Source of the DNA: Gammaproteobacteria bacterium
Lineage (GTDB): Bacteria > Pseudomonadota > Gammaproteobacteria > Pseudomonadales > Litorivicinaceae
DNA: 34,228 nucleotides
Direction: 5' to 3'
NCBI GenBank assembly: GCA_002730235.1
Contig: PBZS01000008.1
Location: 13,952 to 48,179 of the forward strand
Position numbers and translations under genes: made by a program. Below, in pieces: positions 1-9,572 of this stretch; the stretch's first letter is position 1; every line of letters begins with the position of its first letter. The notes under the pieces were generated by a model. It searched no databases and had not been told where the DNA came from. It saw only the letters and a program-made list of their open reading frames with translations.

Positions 1-920
1 TGAGCCGCGAACGGGTTAGCTTGGCTCACCTCATTGGTCGCGGATACAGTCACTGTGATCGGGCCATGTGTAACAGCAGCAGCTGTCACCCTAACATTTC
101 GACTTATCACAACCGTCCCGGTACGGCTATTAATCACGACCTTTGCTGCTGGCTCTCCTGGATTGACGTCTAAGTTCTCAATTAATGACAGAAAAGACAC
201 CCGAGAGTTTGGGTCCTCCGGTGCGCGGATCGCGATGGATACGCCGTCAAGCGCCTTCGCTGTTTCGTCGCCGAAAATAGTATTCACCTTGTCGACGATT
301 TCTTTGGCCGTCGTGAAGTCGCCGTCTCTTACGTTTAAAACAATGTGCTGAGAGCGATTGAAGGGGGACTCCACCATACGCTCCACGGAGGCGCCGTTCG
401 GGATTCGTCCTGCTGTGGGTACACCGATAACGACCTCGTCACCAGCGCCATTGACCTCAACGCCCGTTGAGGTCAATGCGCCCTGAGACACCGCGTAAAC
501 CTCACCATCGACACCCCGCAAGCGGGTCAAGATCAGCGTCCCGCCCCTCAGAGACTCGGCGGACCCGATGGTTGATACGTTGACATCAATTCTTTGCCCC
601 GGCTTAGCAAACGGCGGCAGATCCGCGGTAACCATCACCGCCGCGACGTTAGCCGCTTTAATGCTCGTCGCCTGAACACCGGCAACATCAAAATCTGAAA
701 TGACACCGTCTACGTTGACGCCTAGCCGGCTCAACACTGAACGAAGAGATTGTCCCGTGAATGGCACATTACCGCCGTCACCAGTTCCATTCAGCCCAAT
801 GACAAGGCCATAACCGATTAACTGGTTAGATCGAACCCCCGCAACATTCGTCAGATCCTTGATGCGATCGGCAAGGGTAGAGTTAGCTATTATTAACAGA
901 ATCGTTAGTAACCAGCGCAT
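1..920 (-). CDS. flgI: Flagellar P-ring protein FlgI (partial, C-terminus beyond left edge)
   Basis: Reverse-strand reading from ATG at 920: MRWLLTILLIIANSTLADRIKDLTNVAGVRSNQLIGYGLVIGLNGTGDGG...; signal peptide and FlgI hallmark RIKDL..VxGVRxNQLxGYGLVVGLxGTGD; adjacent to flgH. Confidence 0.95.
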   Translation of the reverse strand, partial: MRWLLTILLIIANSTLADRIKDLTNVAGVRSNQLIGYGLVIGLNGTGDGGNVPFTGQSLRSVLSRLGVNVDGVISDFDVAGVQATSIKAANVAAVMVTADLPPFAKPGQRIDVNVSTIGSAESLRGGTLILTRLRGVDGEVYAVSQGALTSTGVEVNGAGDEVVIGVPTAGRIPNGASVERMVESPFNRSQHIVLNVRDGDFTTAKEIVDKVNTIFGDETAKALDGVSIAIRAPEDPNSRVSFLSLIENLDVNPGEPAAKVVINSRTGTVVISRNVRVTAAAVTHGPITVTVSATNEVSQANPFAA

Positions 921-931
921 GATATTCCCCT

Positions 932-1603
932 TTAAAACGGCCACAGACTGAACAATAAATTAGTGCCCCAAGGAGTGCGCTGAGCGTTTGCGCTAGACCC
1001 CACACCCTTGTATGTAATCTGCGCACTCGCTATCCGCTTCGATTGCACTGAGTTATCAGGTTGAACGTCACCGGGGCGAATGATTCCCTTCACCTGGATC
1101 ACCTCTGATCCTGTTGAGAAGTTGACGATCTTTTCGCCGCGGATAAGCAGATTTCCGTTGGGGTAAACCTCGACGACCTGCGCTGTCATAGTTCCCTTAA
1201 AGGTCGCGCTCTGGTCCAGAACTCCTGATCCCTCGGAACTTATCTCGTTCTCTTCCTGAAGATCCTTGGACAAGAAGCCGCCGGGGCTGCCCCACTTCGC
1301 TATCTGCAAAGGCGAGAACACGTCGTTCTTAGTTTTCTTAGACGCCTTGTTGCTGGCTGTTGCATCGGCGTCCATTGACTCGTCTAGCATCACCATGATC
1401 ACGTCGCCGACCTGGTAACTCTTCTTCTCACCAAACCAACTGTCAGCGTTAGAGCGACTGAAAATTGAGCCCGTCGGAATAGAAGACGCTACCCTAGGCT
1501 GAGGGATCACCGGCGCATACTCTGGCGACGGACCGGCTACCTGCTGTGAGGCGCAACCTGTCACCAAGAATATGAGATAGATAAGGATAAACAAACGCAT
1601 CAA
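932..1603 (-). CDS. flgH: Flagellar L-ring lipoprotein FlgH
   Basis: 223 aa, lipobox LVTGC, FlgH motifs (SYQVGDVIMVMLDESMDADATAS, VVEVYPNGNLLIRGEK, VKGIIRPGDV). Confidence 0.96.
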   Translation of the reverse strand: MMRLFILIYLIFLVTGCASQQVAGPSPEYAPVIPQPRVASSIPTGSIFSRSNADSWFGEKKSYQVGDVIMVMLDESMDADATASNKASKKTKNDVFSPLQIAKWGSPGGFLSKDLQEENEISSEGSGVLDQSATFKGTMTAQVVEVYPNGNLLIRGEKIVNFSTGSEVIQVKGIIRPGDVQPDNSVQSKRIASAQITYKGVGSSANAQRTPWGTNLLFSLWPF

Positions 1604-1611
1604 TCAGTTCC

Positions 1612-2397
1612 TTATAGGTTCTGGTTCAGGAATCGGAGCATTGAGTCGACTGAAGAGATAGCCTTCGAATTGATCTCGTAGGCACGCTGGGTCTCGATCA
1701 TGTTCACCATCTCTTCAACCACGTTTACGTTAGCCGCCTCGAGTGAACCCTGCGAAATCCGGCCAGCGCCATCGCTATCTGGGTTTGTAACGGTAGGTGC
1801 TCCCGAAGCTGACGTTTCTCTGTAAAGATTCTTACCCATCGGCTCTAGGCCAGCGTAGTTCACGAAACGCGTCAACTGCATCTGACCGATTACCTCCTCA
1901 GCCGCGTTTCCGTATGGCTGAATCGAAACCGTCCCGTCCTCCCCGACGCTAATGGACTCCGCATTTGCTGGGATCACTATCGATGGCTGGATGGGCATAC
2001 CATTCGCTGTAACCAACTCTCGGTCGACAGATAATTTAAACGAACCGTCACGGGTATATGACATCGTTCCGTCGGGTTGCAGTACTTGGAACATACCCTC
2101 ACCTTGAATCGCAAAATCCAACGCGTTCTTGGTCTGGATCATCGATCCTTGGTTGTAATTTTTCTCCGTGGAAACAATCCTCACCCCAGTACCAATCATG
2201 AGACCCGTGGGAGAGATATTGTCTCCACCGGTCGAACCACCGGCCTGACGTATGTTCTGATACAACAAGTCCTCGAAAACAGCTCGATCTTTCTTGAATC
2301 CAACAGTATTCACGTTAGCGAGGTTGTTCGATATCACACTCATGCGCATCTGCTGCGCATCAAGTCCGGTTTTACTTACCCAGAGTGAGGCTTCCAT
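1612..2397 (-). CDS. flgG: Flagellar distal rod protein FlgG
   Basis: 261 aa; SLWVSKTGLDAQQMRMSVISNNLANVNTVGFKKDRAVFEDLLYQ and C-terminal NVVEEMVNMIETQRAYEINSKAI. Confidence 0.97.
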   Translation of the reverse strand: MEASLWVSKTGLDAQQMRMSVISNNLANVNTVGFKKDRAVFEDLLYQNIRQAGGSTGGDNISPTGLMIGTGVRIVSTEKNYNQGSMIQTKNALDFAIQGEGMFQVLQPDGTMSYTRDGSFKLSVDRELVTANGMPIQPSIVIPANAESISVGEDGTVSIQPYGNAAEEVIGQMQLTRFVNYAGLEPMGKNLYRETSASGAPTVTNPDSDGAGRISQGSLEAANVNVVEEMVNMIETQRAYEINSKAISSVDSMLRFLNQNL

Positions 2398-2407
2398 TTG
2401 GTGTCTC

Positions 2408-3175
2408 CTATGACAAACTCAGCATGCTCTCGCCGCTGGTATCGTTATCTTTCATTTCACGGATGATCTTGGTTTGCATCTCGAACGAACGCATGTGATC
2501 GATGAACTTGACCAAAGTGTGCACTGGGCTTACGTTTGAACCTTCGATAGTCCCAGGTGTTAACGACGCGACACCCGTCCCGGGCTCAAAAACTTGACTG
2601 TCTTGCGTGTTGGTCATTGGCTTAAAAAGGCCATCCGTCCGTCGAGCGAGGTCAACATTTGTAGCGTCTCGGATACCTAAAACCGCGAGTTCTTGGAATC
2701 CATTGGCGGGGAGCATCGAATCAAAACCTGTAATCCTCCCATCAGTATTGATCTGGTAGGAAATACTCCCCTGTGGGAGTTGTATCGGCTTTAGCGAGTC
2801 ATCTAGGACCAGGTGTCCCTCTTGTGTTCTGAGGAAACCCTCCGGATCGAGAGTCATATCACCACGTCGAGTCCATGCGACCTCTCCATTATCCGCCAAC
2901 ACCGGCAGAACAGTTTTATTGTCCATCGCGATGTCGAGCGGCTTATTCGTTACGATCCTTGGTCCATGCTCCAGGTCAATGAGTGGCGACGTCACTGCGC
3001 GAGGAAGGTATCTTGTATCGAAACCATCGCCCTCGGTTCGGATCGCACGGTTCGCTAGTTGGAATGCCTTCTTGAAACCCGGCGTGGACACGTTCGCAAG
3101 TTCATGCGTCATGTTTTGCCGGTCAAGTCGGTACTCCGACATCGCCATATTTGCTGTGAATACCAAACGATCCAT
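2408..3175 (-). CDS. flgF: Flagellar proximal rod protein FlgF
   Basis: 255 aa; MDRLVFTANMAMSEYRLDRQNMTHELANVSTPGFKK, C-terminal rod-family domain; between flgG and flgE. Confidence 0.93.
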   Translation of the reverse strand: MDRLVFTANMAMSEYRLDRQNMTHELANVSTPGFKKAFQLANRAIRTEGDGFDTRYLPRAVTSPLIDLEHGPRIVTNKPLDIAMDNKTVLPVLADNGEVAWTRRGDMTLDPEGFLRTQEGHLVLDDSLKPIQLPQGSISYQINTDGRITGFDSMLPANGFQELAVLGIRDATNVDLARRTDGLFKPMTNTQDSQVFEPGTGVASLTPGTIEGSNVSPVHTLVKFIDHMRSFEMQTKIIREMKDNDTSGESMLSLS

Positions 3176-3200
3176 AATGAATTCCCGCTAGCTCTCGCTA

Positions 3201-6200
3201 TTAGCTCCTGATGTTGATAATGGTCGAGGTCAAGGTCGATGACGTCTCAATCGCTTTTGCGTTGGCCTGGAAGTTCCGCTGTGCGGTAATCAGGTCAACC
3301 AGCTCTGACGTCAAATCGACATTAGCCCTTTCCCTTGCACCAGCACGGATCGTGCCAAATCCAGCACCGCCTGGCTCACCGAGTGTCGGACGCCCAGATT
3401 CATTGGACTCTAGGAAGGTTGAGTCCCCCAACTGACGTAACCCATTAGGTGTCGAGAAAGTGGACAATACGATTTTTCCTTTGAGACCCTGGGTGCCATT
3501 CGAGTACGAAGCTGTTACCAAGCCGTCATCTGCGATGTCCACCGCGACCAAAGAACCATTCGGCTGACCATTCTGGCTCTGTGAGTTCACAGAAAAGTCA
3601 CCTGAGAACTGAGTAGATCCAGCGTAGTCGATATCAATGTTGAGGGTATTACCCGAGCCACCGATCACGACGTTATCGAGGGATATTCCACCGAGTGGAG
3701 ATATCAGGTTACCAGCCGTATCGAAGGTCAACTCACCCTTGTCTAAGAACAGGGGACGAAACTCTGGATCGTTCGTAAACTCGCGGCTCCCAGGTAATTC
3801 GGAAAAACCGGAAGTTATGTCAGTACTGTACTCCCGGAATACCCCGTTCTCGTCCTTTGTCACGTAGATTGGCCGCCCGTTCGATGTCTGCTCCGAGACT
3901 GGTGGTCGATACGTTGAGGTCTGACCAACACTCGAATCAATACCTTCGAGGCCATACCGCGATGACCCTGATACCTGGAAGAACGAAGAATCCCCGCTGG
4001 TTCCAGAAGTGAACGTGAATATTTCGTTCGTCTGGTCAAAATCGACCACAACGCCGGATATTGAATTTCCACGGTTGTCCTGCATCGCGTTGATTCTGTT
4101 CTGAAGCGCTGTCTTGAAACTGTTCAAGTTGTAGTTTCCAACAGGCAGACGAAACGTTTCCGTTACATTATCGACGGTTACTGTAAATTGGTTGGATAAA
4201 TCGTCGGTGAAAAACGTCTCGTCCGGGTCGATACTAACGGGCTTACCAAATACCTTTGCGGCAGTCGATACCACCCCTCGAACAGCCGTTGAGCCCTCCT
4301 CTGCGACTACCTCAAGTACGGCCGACGGGTTATCGGAATCAAAGCCAAATAATGTTTTAGCATCAGCAGAAACGTTTGTGATTCGCATCGCGGATGTATC
4401 ACCTGTCTCGCCGCTCGCGATGGTAAAGGTTCCACCAACTCCTCCCTCTTCCGTATTGGGAAGAAACTCAACCAATACACCATACCGCTGCTGACCCGAG
4501 TCTCTCGAAAGCTGCTCAGAACCGTTTGGAACAACCTCAGCCGGATACCGGCCTCTAGAGTCAATCGTAAAATCAGAGGATTGGGTCGTCAGGCCGAATA
4601 ATGTATTGGGCACCAAGCTGCCAGTGAGTGAGGCTTCCGCTGGTACGTTTGTGATACGGAGCTTGCTTGAGTCATCCTCAGGTGAGAAGACGAAGCCCTT
4701 AGACGCTCGGCTGTACTCTACCGAGATGTGTGTATTTGTTGCCTCGCGGATTTGACTTGTAATCTCAGCCGCCAACGATTCCTCTGTATATTGAGTGCTC
4801 GCAGGGATAAATACATCAACCACCTGTAATGGTGTGGAGGTTTCCTCGGTCCCGGTCACATCATCACCGTCCGCGTCAAATAAAATACGGAATTGACGGT
4901 TCGCATCGGAACTGACGTTAAAGAAACGCTGGTCACCAAACTGACGATTAATCTCCTGTGTCATTAGCGCCGCAACCTCTTCTCCAGAAAGCGCAGAATT
5001 CTCGGGACGGGTCATCGCTGAGAGATCGACCATAATCGCATCAGTCGCGTTGGCGTCATTGGGGTCCTCGTCGATGGTTAGCTCGAAGGCCTGTGAAAGG
5101 TCAAATGCCTCCACTCCATTGGTCGAGATCTGAGTAACGTCACCTGAAGCTAGGGCAGTCACTACGTCAGACACAACACCACTCAACAAGTTCTGACCAG
5201 TGCTCAGACCCGTCGGCTCCTCGTCAACTGTGACCGTGAAATCGGTTCCATCGATCCGGCTCACCACAAACTGGAATGCGTCGGTAGTGGATGCAGAGAT
5301 TCGATATCCTGTCCCTGCTGCTGAACCATTCAGAGCCTCTACTATCTCCGCAGTGGTTGGGGTCGACGCTAGTACTGAACCATTTGTTGTTGATGCCGAG
5401 TAAGAGGTCGTTAGCTGGTTTGAATTTGTGGATATGTGCTCGTGCAAGGCCGCATCACCACTAAGAGCGTGGTCGCCTCCGAGCGCTACTTTGAAGTTGG
5501 TGCCGTCAGCACGAATGGCCTTTATCAGATTGGTATTCAAGGTGTTGCCACTCGTATCCTGCTCCAACTCAAAAGAGTATTCCGTATTGGTCAGGCCAGT
5601 TGCGGTTGCTGATAGTGCCGTGCCGCTTACCGACGAGATATTTTCGGTCAAGGCGACGTCCCCCGACGCGATCGAGTTCCTAGCACCAAGCTTGAGTGTA
5701 AATTGTTGCGAAGTACTGTAGTCCGAGTCTCCGTCAGACAGCGACGCACCGGCACTATTCCAAGTCATCGCAAACGTAGAAGTCTCATCCACCGAATGAG
5801 AGGTCATGAAGCCTACTTTAAATGAGTTAGTCTCGTCGAATCTGTTGTCACCCGAAACACCATTGGTGATGATAAGTTTGGTGCCCGCCGTGTTAGTCGC
5901 AAATACGAGACTTGAATCGGTGGCAGGGTTTGCGTTGAGGTAACTAACAAGCGTCGCCAAGTCGACATCGTCTGACGCGACTCCAACAATCTTCTCGCCC
6001 ACGCCGTCGCCCGTCAATGCGACGGCTGCGCCAGCAGTAGCATCGGTCGATGATGCGGCCAATTGTATAGTGTTTGCGTCAACGGCTATCACATAGTAGG
6101 TGCCCGCCGCAAGTCCCGTATCGGCGGCCGTCGCGCTGTAGGTTACCTGGTCACCCGTACTGTAACCATGACCGGCTAATGTAATGCGATCGGTCAGCGG

Positions 6201-7919
6201 AGCGACGTCGGTTCCACCGGTCCAAGAAACCGGACTAGCTTCGAGTGCCTCGAGATCGTCGGCATTGACTGAATGGGTAAAAATGTCACCCGCCTCAGTA
6301 GTAAACTCCAGACCAATTACACTCGGCGTCTCGCCACCAGTCGTATAGCTGAGGTCATTCATCCCCGTGACCGACAAAGTCCTGCTGGGCCGATCTTGCG
6401 ATACCACAATGCCACTGCTTGTTGCTGACAGTGTGAATGGGGAGACGGCCGGTCCATTCAGTCCAGCCACAACATCCGCGAGAGTTGCTGCGTCACCAAG
6501 GGAAGTCAAAGTAGCTGGCGTCGTTCCGTCAGCCGCATAGGTTGCGACGTTATTGAAGGTGTATTCCTGGCCTTCAGCCGACGTAACAGTAAACTCAAGA
6601 AGGTCGGTTGAAATGAGATCCTCCACGCTCGACACCCCGATCACAGCATTCGCGCTGTTCAGAGACGTAACGATTTGAGCTGCCGAGGCATCTGCGGGTA
6701 ACGCAGCTGTTGTAAATATAGCGGCATCTGCCCCAGAAGTTCCATCCTCTTGCAGTTTGATGGACACTACGTCCCCAGACTCGACGTCCCCTGAGTTAAC
6801 AAACCCGACATATCCGCGGGCAGCCGTCGTGGTTTTGAGTGTTGTAGCCTCAGAGAGGCCTCCACCGAGGTCCGCCGTCAACGTCATCTGAATCGATGCA
6901 TTGGTGCCAACATTTTCTAACTCATCACGGTTCACGGTGAGAGTCTGTGACGCAACTATCGGGGCAAAATTCTGGCCCGCCTCGTCACTCAAATACGGTA
7001 ATTCTACAAGGCCTCCCTTTGCTTTCGCTGGCTCAGAGACGTTGGGTGACGAGAGGTCGTCAAGGTTATACTTTTGGAAGACGAGGTTATCGTTCAAGAC
7101 TACAGGTAGCTCGTTCTCTGGCACGATGTTCCCGTATTTATCTACAAACAGCGGGGTCCCACTTTGAGCGGTTGCCTGGCCTAGTGCTGGTGTAATCTCC
7201 TGTCCATCGAGCACCACATGCGTCTGCCACTTGTTGAATGGCTCGTTGGCTGAGGCTACACCTACCCTGCGGTAGAAGAATGTCAGCAAGAAGTCGTTAC
7301 CATTCTCATCAAAAATTGTTATGGCTGCCGACTTCGCATAGGTCGACGAATCTTCTGGGTTGAATGGCTTTATCTGCTCGAGGTTATTCTCGTCGATTGT
7401 TGTCAACGGCAACGACTCGGCAGGAAAGTTAATCGCAAAGTCAATGTTATCGGTGGCAACAGCCTCGCCAGTCGTCTTCGGTGCGATAAGTAACGGAATC
7501 AGCTCGGCCTTAAAGTCGGCCTTACCGAGTGAGTCAACCGATGCAACTTTTAGAAACTGGCCAGCCGAGTTGACGACCGTATTCTGTTCGTCTAGCAGAA
7601 ATGAGCCGTTACGAGTAAATAGATCCTGACCGTCGGCTGATCGCAGGGGGAAGAAACCCTCACCTGTTACCGCGAGGTCTAGCGAATTTCCGGAGAGCTC
7701 GATGTTGCCCTGCGAGAACTCCTGGGTCACCTGCTTCAGTGCTGTACCCTGACCAACGACGGTCGACGCTTTCTGTAATGGGGAGGTGGCAAAAATGTCA
7801 CCAAAGTCAGACCGTGACCGCTTAAAGCCTGTCGTTCCTGCGTTGGCAATGTTGTTTGATGTCACAGACAGCTGTGTTGTTGCAGCGTTTAGACCAGTCA
7901 ATGAGGTAAAGAACGACAT
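3201..7919 (-). CDS. flgE: Flagellar hook protein FlgE, unusually large (1572 aa)
   Basis: N-term MSFFTSLTGLNAATTQLSVTSNNIANAGTTGFKRSRSDFGD and C-term ERANVDLTSELVDLITAQRNFQANAKAIETSSTLTSTIINIRS are canonical FlgE; the centre is greatly expanded. Confidence 0.95.
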   Translation of the reverse strand: MSFFTSLTGLNAATTQLSVTSNNIANAGTTGFKRSRSDFGDIFATSPLQKASTVVGQGTALKQVTQEFSQGNIELSGNSLDLAVTGEGFFPLRSADGQDLFTRNGSFLLDEQNTVVNSAGQFLKVASVDSLGKADFKAELIPLLIAPKTTGEAVATDNIDFAINFPAESLPLTTIDENNLEQIKPFNPEDSSTYAKSAAITIFDENGNDFLLTFFYRRVGVASANEPFNKWQTHVVLDGQEITPALGQATAQSGTPLFVDKYGNIVPENELPVVLNDNLVFQKYNLDDLSSPNVSEPAKAKGGLVELPYLSDEAGQNFAPIVASQTLTVNRDELENVGTNASIQMTLTADLGGGLSEATTLKTTTAARGYVGFVNSGDVESGDVVSIKLQEDGTSGADAAIFTTAALPADASAAQIVTSLNSANAVIGVSSVEDLISTDLLEFTVTSAEGQEYTFNNVATYAADGTTPATLTSLGDAATLADVVAGLNGPAVSPFTLSATSSGIVVSQDRPSRTLSVTGMNDLSYTTGGETPSVIGLEFTTEAGDIFTHSVNADDLEALEASPVSWTGGTDVAPLTDRITLAGHGYSTGDQVTYSATAADTGLAAGTYYVIAVDANTIQLAASSTDATAGAAVALTGDGVGEKIVGVASDDVDLATLVSYLNANPATDSSLVFATNTAGTKLIITNGVSGDNRFDETNSFKVGFMTSHSVDETSTFAMTWNSAGASLSDGDSDYSTSQQFTLKLGARNSIASGDVALTENISSVSGTALSATATGLTNTEYSFELEQDTSGNTLNTNLIKAIRADGTNFKVALGGDHALSGDAALHEHISTNSNQLTTSYSASTTNGSVLASTPTTAEIVEALNGSAAGTGYRISASTTDAFQFVVSRIDGTDFTVTVDEEPTGLSTGQNLLSGVVSDVVTALASGDVTQISTNGVEAFDLSQAFELTIDEDPNDANATDAIMVDLSAMTRPENSALSGEEVAALMTQEINRQFGDQRFFNVSSDANRQFRILFDADGDDVTGTEETSTPLQVVDVFIPASTQYTEESLAAEITSQIREATNTHISVEYSRASKGFVFSPEDDSSKLRITNVPAEASLTGSLVPNTLFGLTTQSSDFTIDSRGRYPAEVVPNGSEQLSRDSGQQRYGVLVEFLPNTEEGGVGGTFTIASGETGDTSAMRITNVSADAKTLFGFDSDNPSAVLEVVAEEGSTAVRGVVSTAAKVFGKPVSIDPDETFFTDDLSNQFTVTVDNVTETFRLPVGNYNLNSFKTALQNRINAMQDNRGNSISGVVVDFDQTNEIFTFTSGTSGDSSFFQVSGSSRYGLEGIDSSVGQTSTYRPPVSEQTSNGRPIYVTKDENGVFREYSTDITSGFSELPGSREFTNDPEFRPLFLDKGELTFDTAGNLISPLGGISLDNVVIGGSGNTLNIDIDYAGSTQFSGDFSVNSQSQNGQPNGSLVAVDIADDGLVTASYSNGTQGLKGKIVLSTFSTPNGLRQLGDSTFLESNESGRPTLGEPGGAGFGTIRAGARERANVDLTSELVDLITAQRNFQANAKAIETSSTLTSTIINIRS

Positions 7920-7922
7920 CTC

Positions 7923-8666
7923 TTATTCTCCAGTGTTTACAGTTTTAGTGGATTCAGCAGGCTCACTGCCTGCCTCTTGACCAATTCGTGTTACCTGGTC
8001 CATCGGGATCACAGCCCCGCCAGCCAGGTTAAGGTTTAGGTCACTGTTTAGGGCGTCCCAAGATACGGTCTCGACACGCGAATAAGTTGAAGGAATAACG
8101 GCTTCCGATTTTCCACTAACAACAACGTTACCTCGGACAACATAGGAGCCAGCCTGCGCCGATGTTCCGTCGGCTTTACGACCATCCCAAGCGATATTCA
8201 GCGTACCCGAGCCCTGGGGCCCGACCACCATCGAACGCATCAGTGCGCCCGACACAGGATCATAGATACCCACCTCGACCTGATCAGCTCCATACGGAAG
8301 ATTGAATTCAATAGCAGACGCGGTAGAGCCATCGGTGGTGATGCGACCCGTCTGTCCAAACACGGATTTCCCGACCAAATTTGCGCCCGTCATGATGCGA
8401 TCTGACCGGATGACATCGGCAACATCGGATAAAGAGGTCGACATGTTCGTTATCCCTTCCAGTTGCGAGAACTGTGCTAGCTGCGCAACAAACTGCTCAT
8501 TTTTCATTGGATCAAGTGGGTTCTGGTTTTGAAGTTGAGTCGTCAACAACGTCAAGAACGCATTCCGATCCAACCCATCATCTCGCACAGTTTTCACTAA
8601 ATTGGCTTCGTCATATTCCTGTTTTGTCAATATGCCCGTGTTGGCAAATGAGATATCTGTTTCCAT
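7923..8666 (-). CDS. flgD: Flagellar hook cap/assembly protein FlgD
   Basis: 247 aa; DRNAFLTLLTTQLQNQNPLDPMKNEQFVAQLAQFSQLEGI is the FlgD signature. Confidence 0.97.
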   Translation of the reverse strand: METDISFANTGILTKQEYDEANLVKTVRDDGLDRNAFLTLLTTQLQNQNPLDPMKNEQFVAQLAQFSQLEGITNMSTSLSDVADVIRSDRIMTGANLVGKSVFGQTGRITTDGSTASAIEFNLPYGADQVEVGIYDPVSGALMRSMVVGPQGSGTLNIAWDGRKADGTSAQAGSYVVRGNVVVSGKSEAVIPSTYSRVETVSWDALNSDLNLNLAGGAVIPMDQVTRIGQEAGSEPAESTKTVNTGE

Positions 8667-8668
8667 AG

Positions 8669-9091
8669 TTAAGCCTTCGTAATATCTAGAGTACGCATCA
8701 TCAGCTGTTTCGCTGTATTGACCACTTCAACGTTGTTTTGGAATGAGCGAGAGGCTGCAACCATTTCAACCATCTCGGTAACTTCATTAACATTCGATAA
8801 CCAAATGAAACCTTCCTCGTTCGCTTCGGGGTTACCGGGATCATGAACCTGCCGGACTGGGTCTATCGTATCTACGATCTGATTGACCTTTACTCCACCG
8901 AGACTTTGGAAACCTGCATTAAGATCAGCTTGATCCACCAACGCTTTAAAAACAGGCCGCTTAGCTCGATAGGCTTCTTCTTCCACACCAGAGACGGAGC
9001 CAGCGTTAGCTAGGTTCGAAGCTGTGGTATTCAAACGGATTGTCTGCGCGTTCAACGCTGTCCCAGCAATCCCAAAAACATTCTTAAGCAT
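8669..9091 (-). CDS. flgC: Flagellar proximal rod protein FlgC
   Basis: 140 aa; AGTALNAQTIRLNTTASNLANAGSV..., EMVEMVAASRSFQNNVEVVNTAKQLMMRTL. Confidence 0.96.
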   Translation of the reverse strand: MLKNVFGIAGTALNAQTIRLNTTASNLANAGSVSGVEEEAYRAKRPVFKALVDQADLNAGFQSLGGVKVNQIVDTIDPVRQVHDPGNPEANEEGFIWLSNVNEVTEMVEMVAASRSFQNNVEVVNTAKQLMMRTLDITKA

Positions 9092-9102
9092 CAGAGACCT
9101 CC

Positions 9103-9486
9103 CTAATCACCGCGCAATGACTTCCGAATCCCGGAAATACGACTTTCTAAAAACTGAAGAGTTGCTTGGTAATCTGCTGCCGCTTGACCGTACTGAGCCT
9201 GTTCGACAGAAATTTCTACCGTATTGCCGTCTACCGATGAGTTGTACGGCACACGATAGAGAAGACCGTTTGAGCTCTCAGTTTCACCGGTTCCAAAATG
9301 ACGGGCATTAGTCGCGGCCATCGGGGTAGGGTCAGATGCCGCCATGATCTTCTTAAAGTCAAGATCACGCGCTTTAAAATGCGGTGTATCCGCGTTCGCG
9401 ATGTTTGCTGCAATCAACTCCATTCGCTTGTTACGAACAGATACTGCCTGCTCATGGATTCCTAATGGGTTTTCAAACAATTTCAT
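9103..9486 (-). CDS. flgB: Flagellar proximal rod protein FlgB
   Basis: 127 aa; GIHEQAVSVRNKRMELIAANIANADTPHFKARDLDFKK. Confidence 0.96.
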   Translation of the reverse strand: MKLFENPLGIHEQAVSVRNKRMELIAANIANADTPHFKARDLDFKKIMAASDPTPMAATNARHFGTGETESSNGLLYRVPYNSSVDGNTVEISVEQAQYGQAAADYQATLQFLESRISGIRKSLRGD

Positions 9487-9556
9487 GTTCGGCCTCTAAA
9501 GTTCCCCGTCACTTAACCGATTCTTGTCGAATAAATGACATTTACAGGCTCACTAA

Positions 9557-9572
9557 AGCAATTGATGTGCCA
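9557..9572 (-). promoter_or_regulatory. Sigma-54 (RpoN) -24/-12 promoter for flgB operon
   Basis: Minus-strand TGGCAC-atcaa-TTGCT matches TGGCAC-N5-TTGCW exactly, about 70 bp upstream of flgB start. Confidence 0.85.

Noticed and set aside
34-351. 105-aa plus-strand ORF at the left edge
   Set aside because: Antisense to flgI, whose reverse-strand reading is clearly FlgI.
2077-2388. Antisense ORFs opposite flgG and flgF (2077-2388, 2813-3058, 2919-3191)
   Set aside because: Fully antisense to well-identified conserved genes, no domain-like composition.
7127-7142. TGGCACGATGTTCCC within flgE (plus) as sigma-54 promoter
   Set aside because: The -12 GC is missing and the site is intragenic and antisense.
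3211-7980. Many plus-strand ORFs opposite flgE (e.g. 4192-4494, 5428-5721, 6901-7167)
   Set aside because: Antisense to a confidently assigned coding region; amino acid content reflects reverse reading of Ser/Thr/Asp-rich codons.
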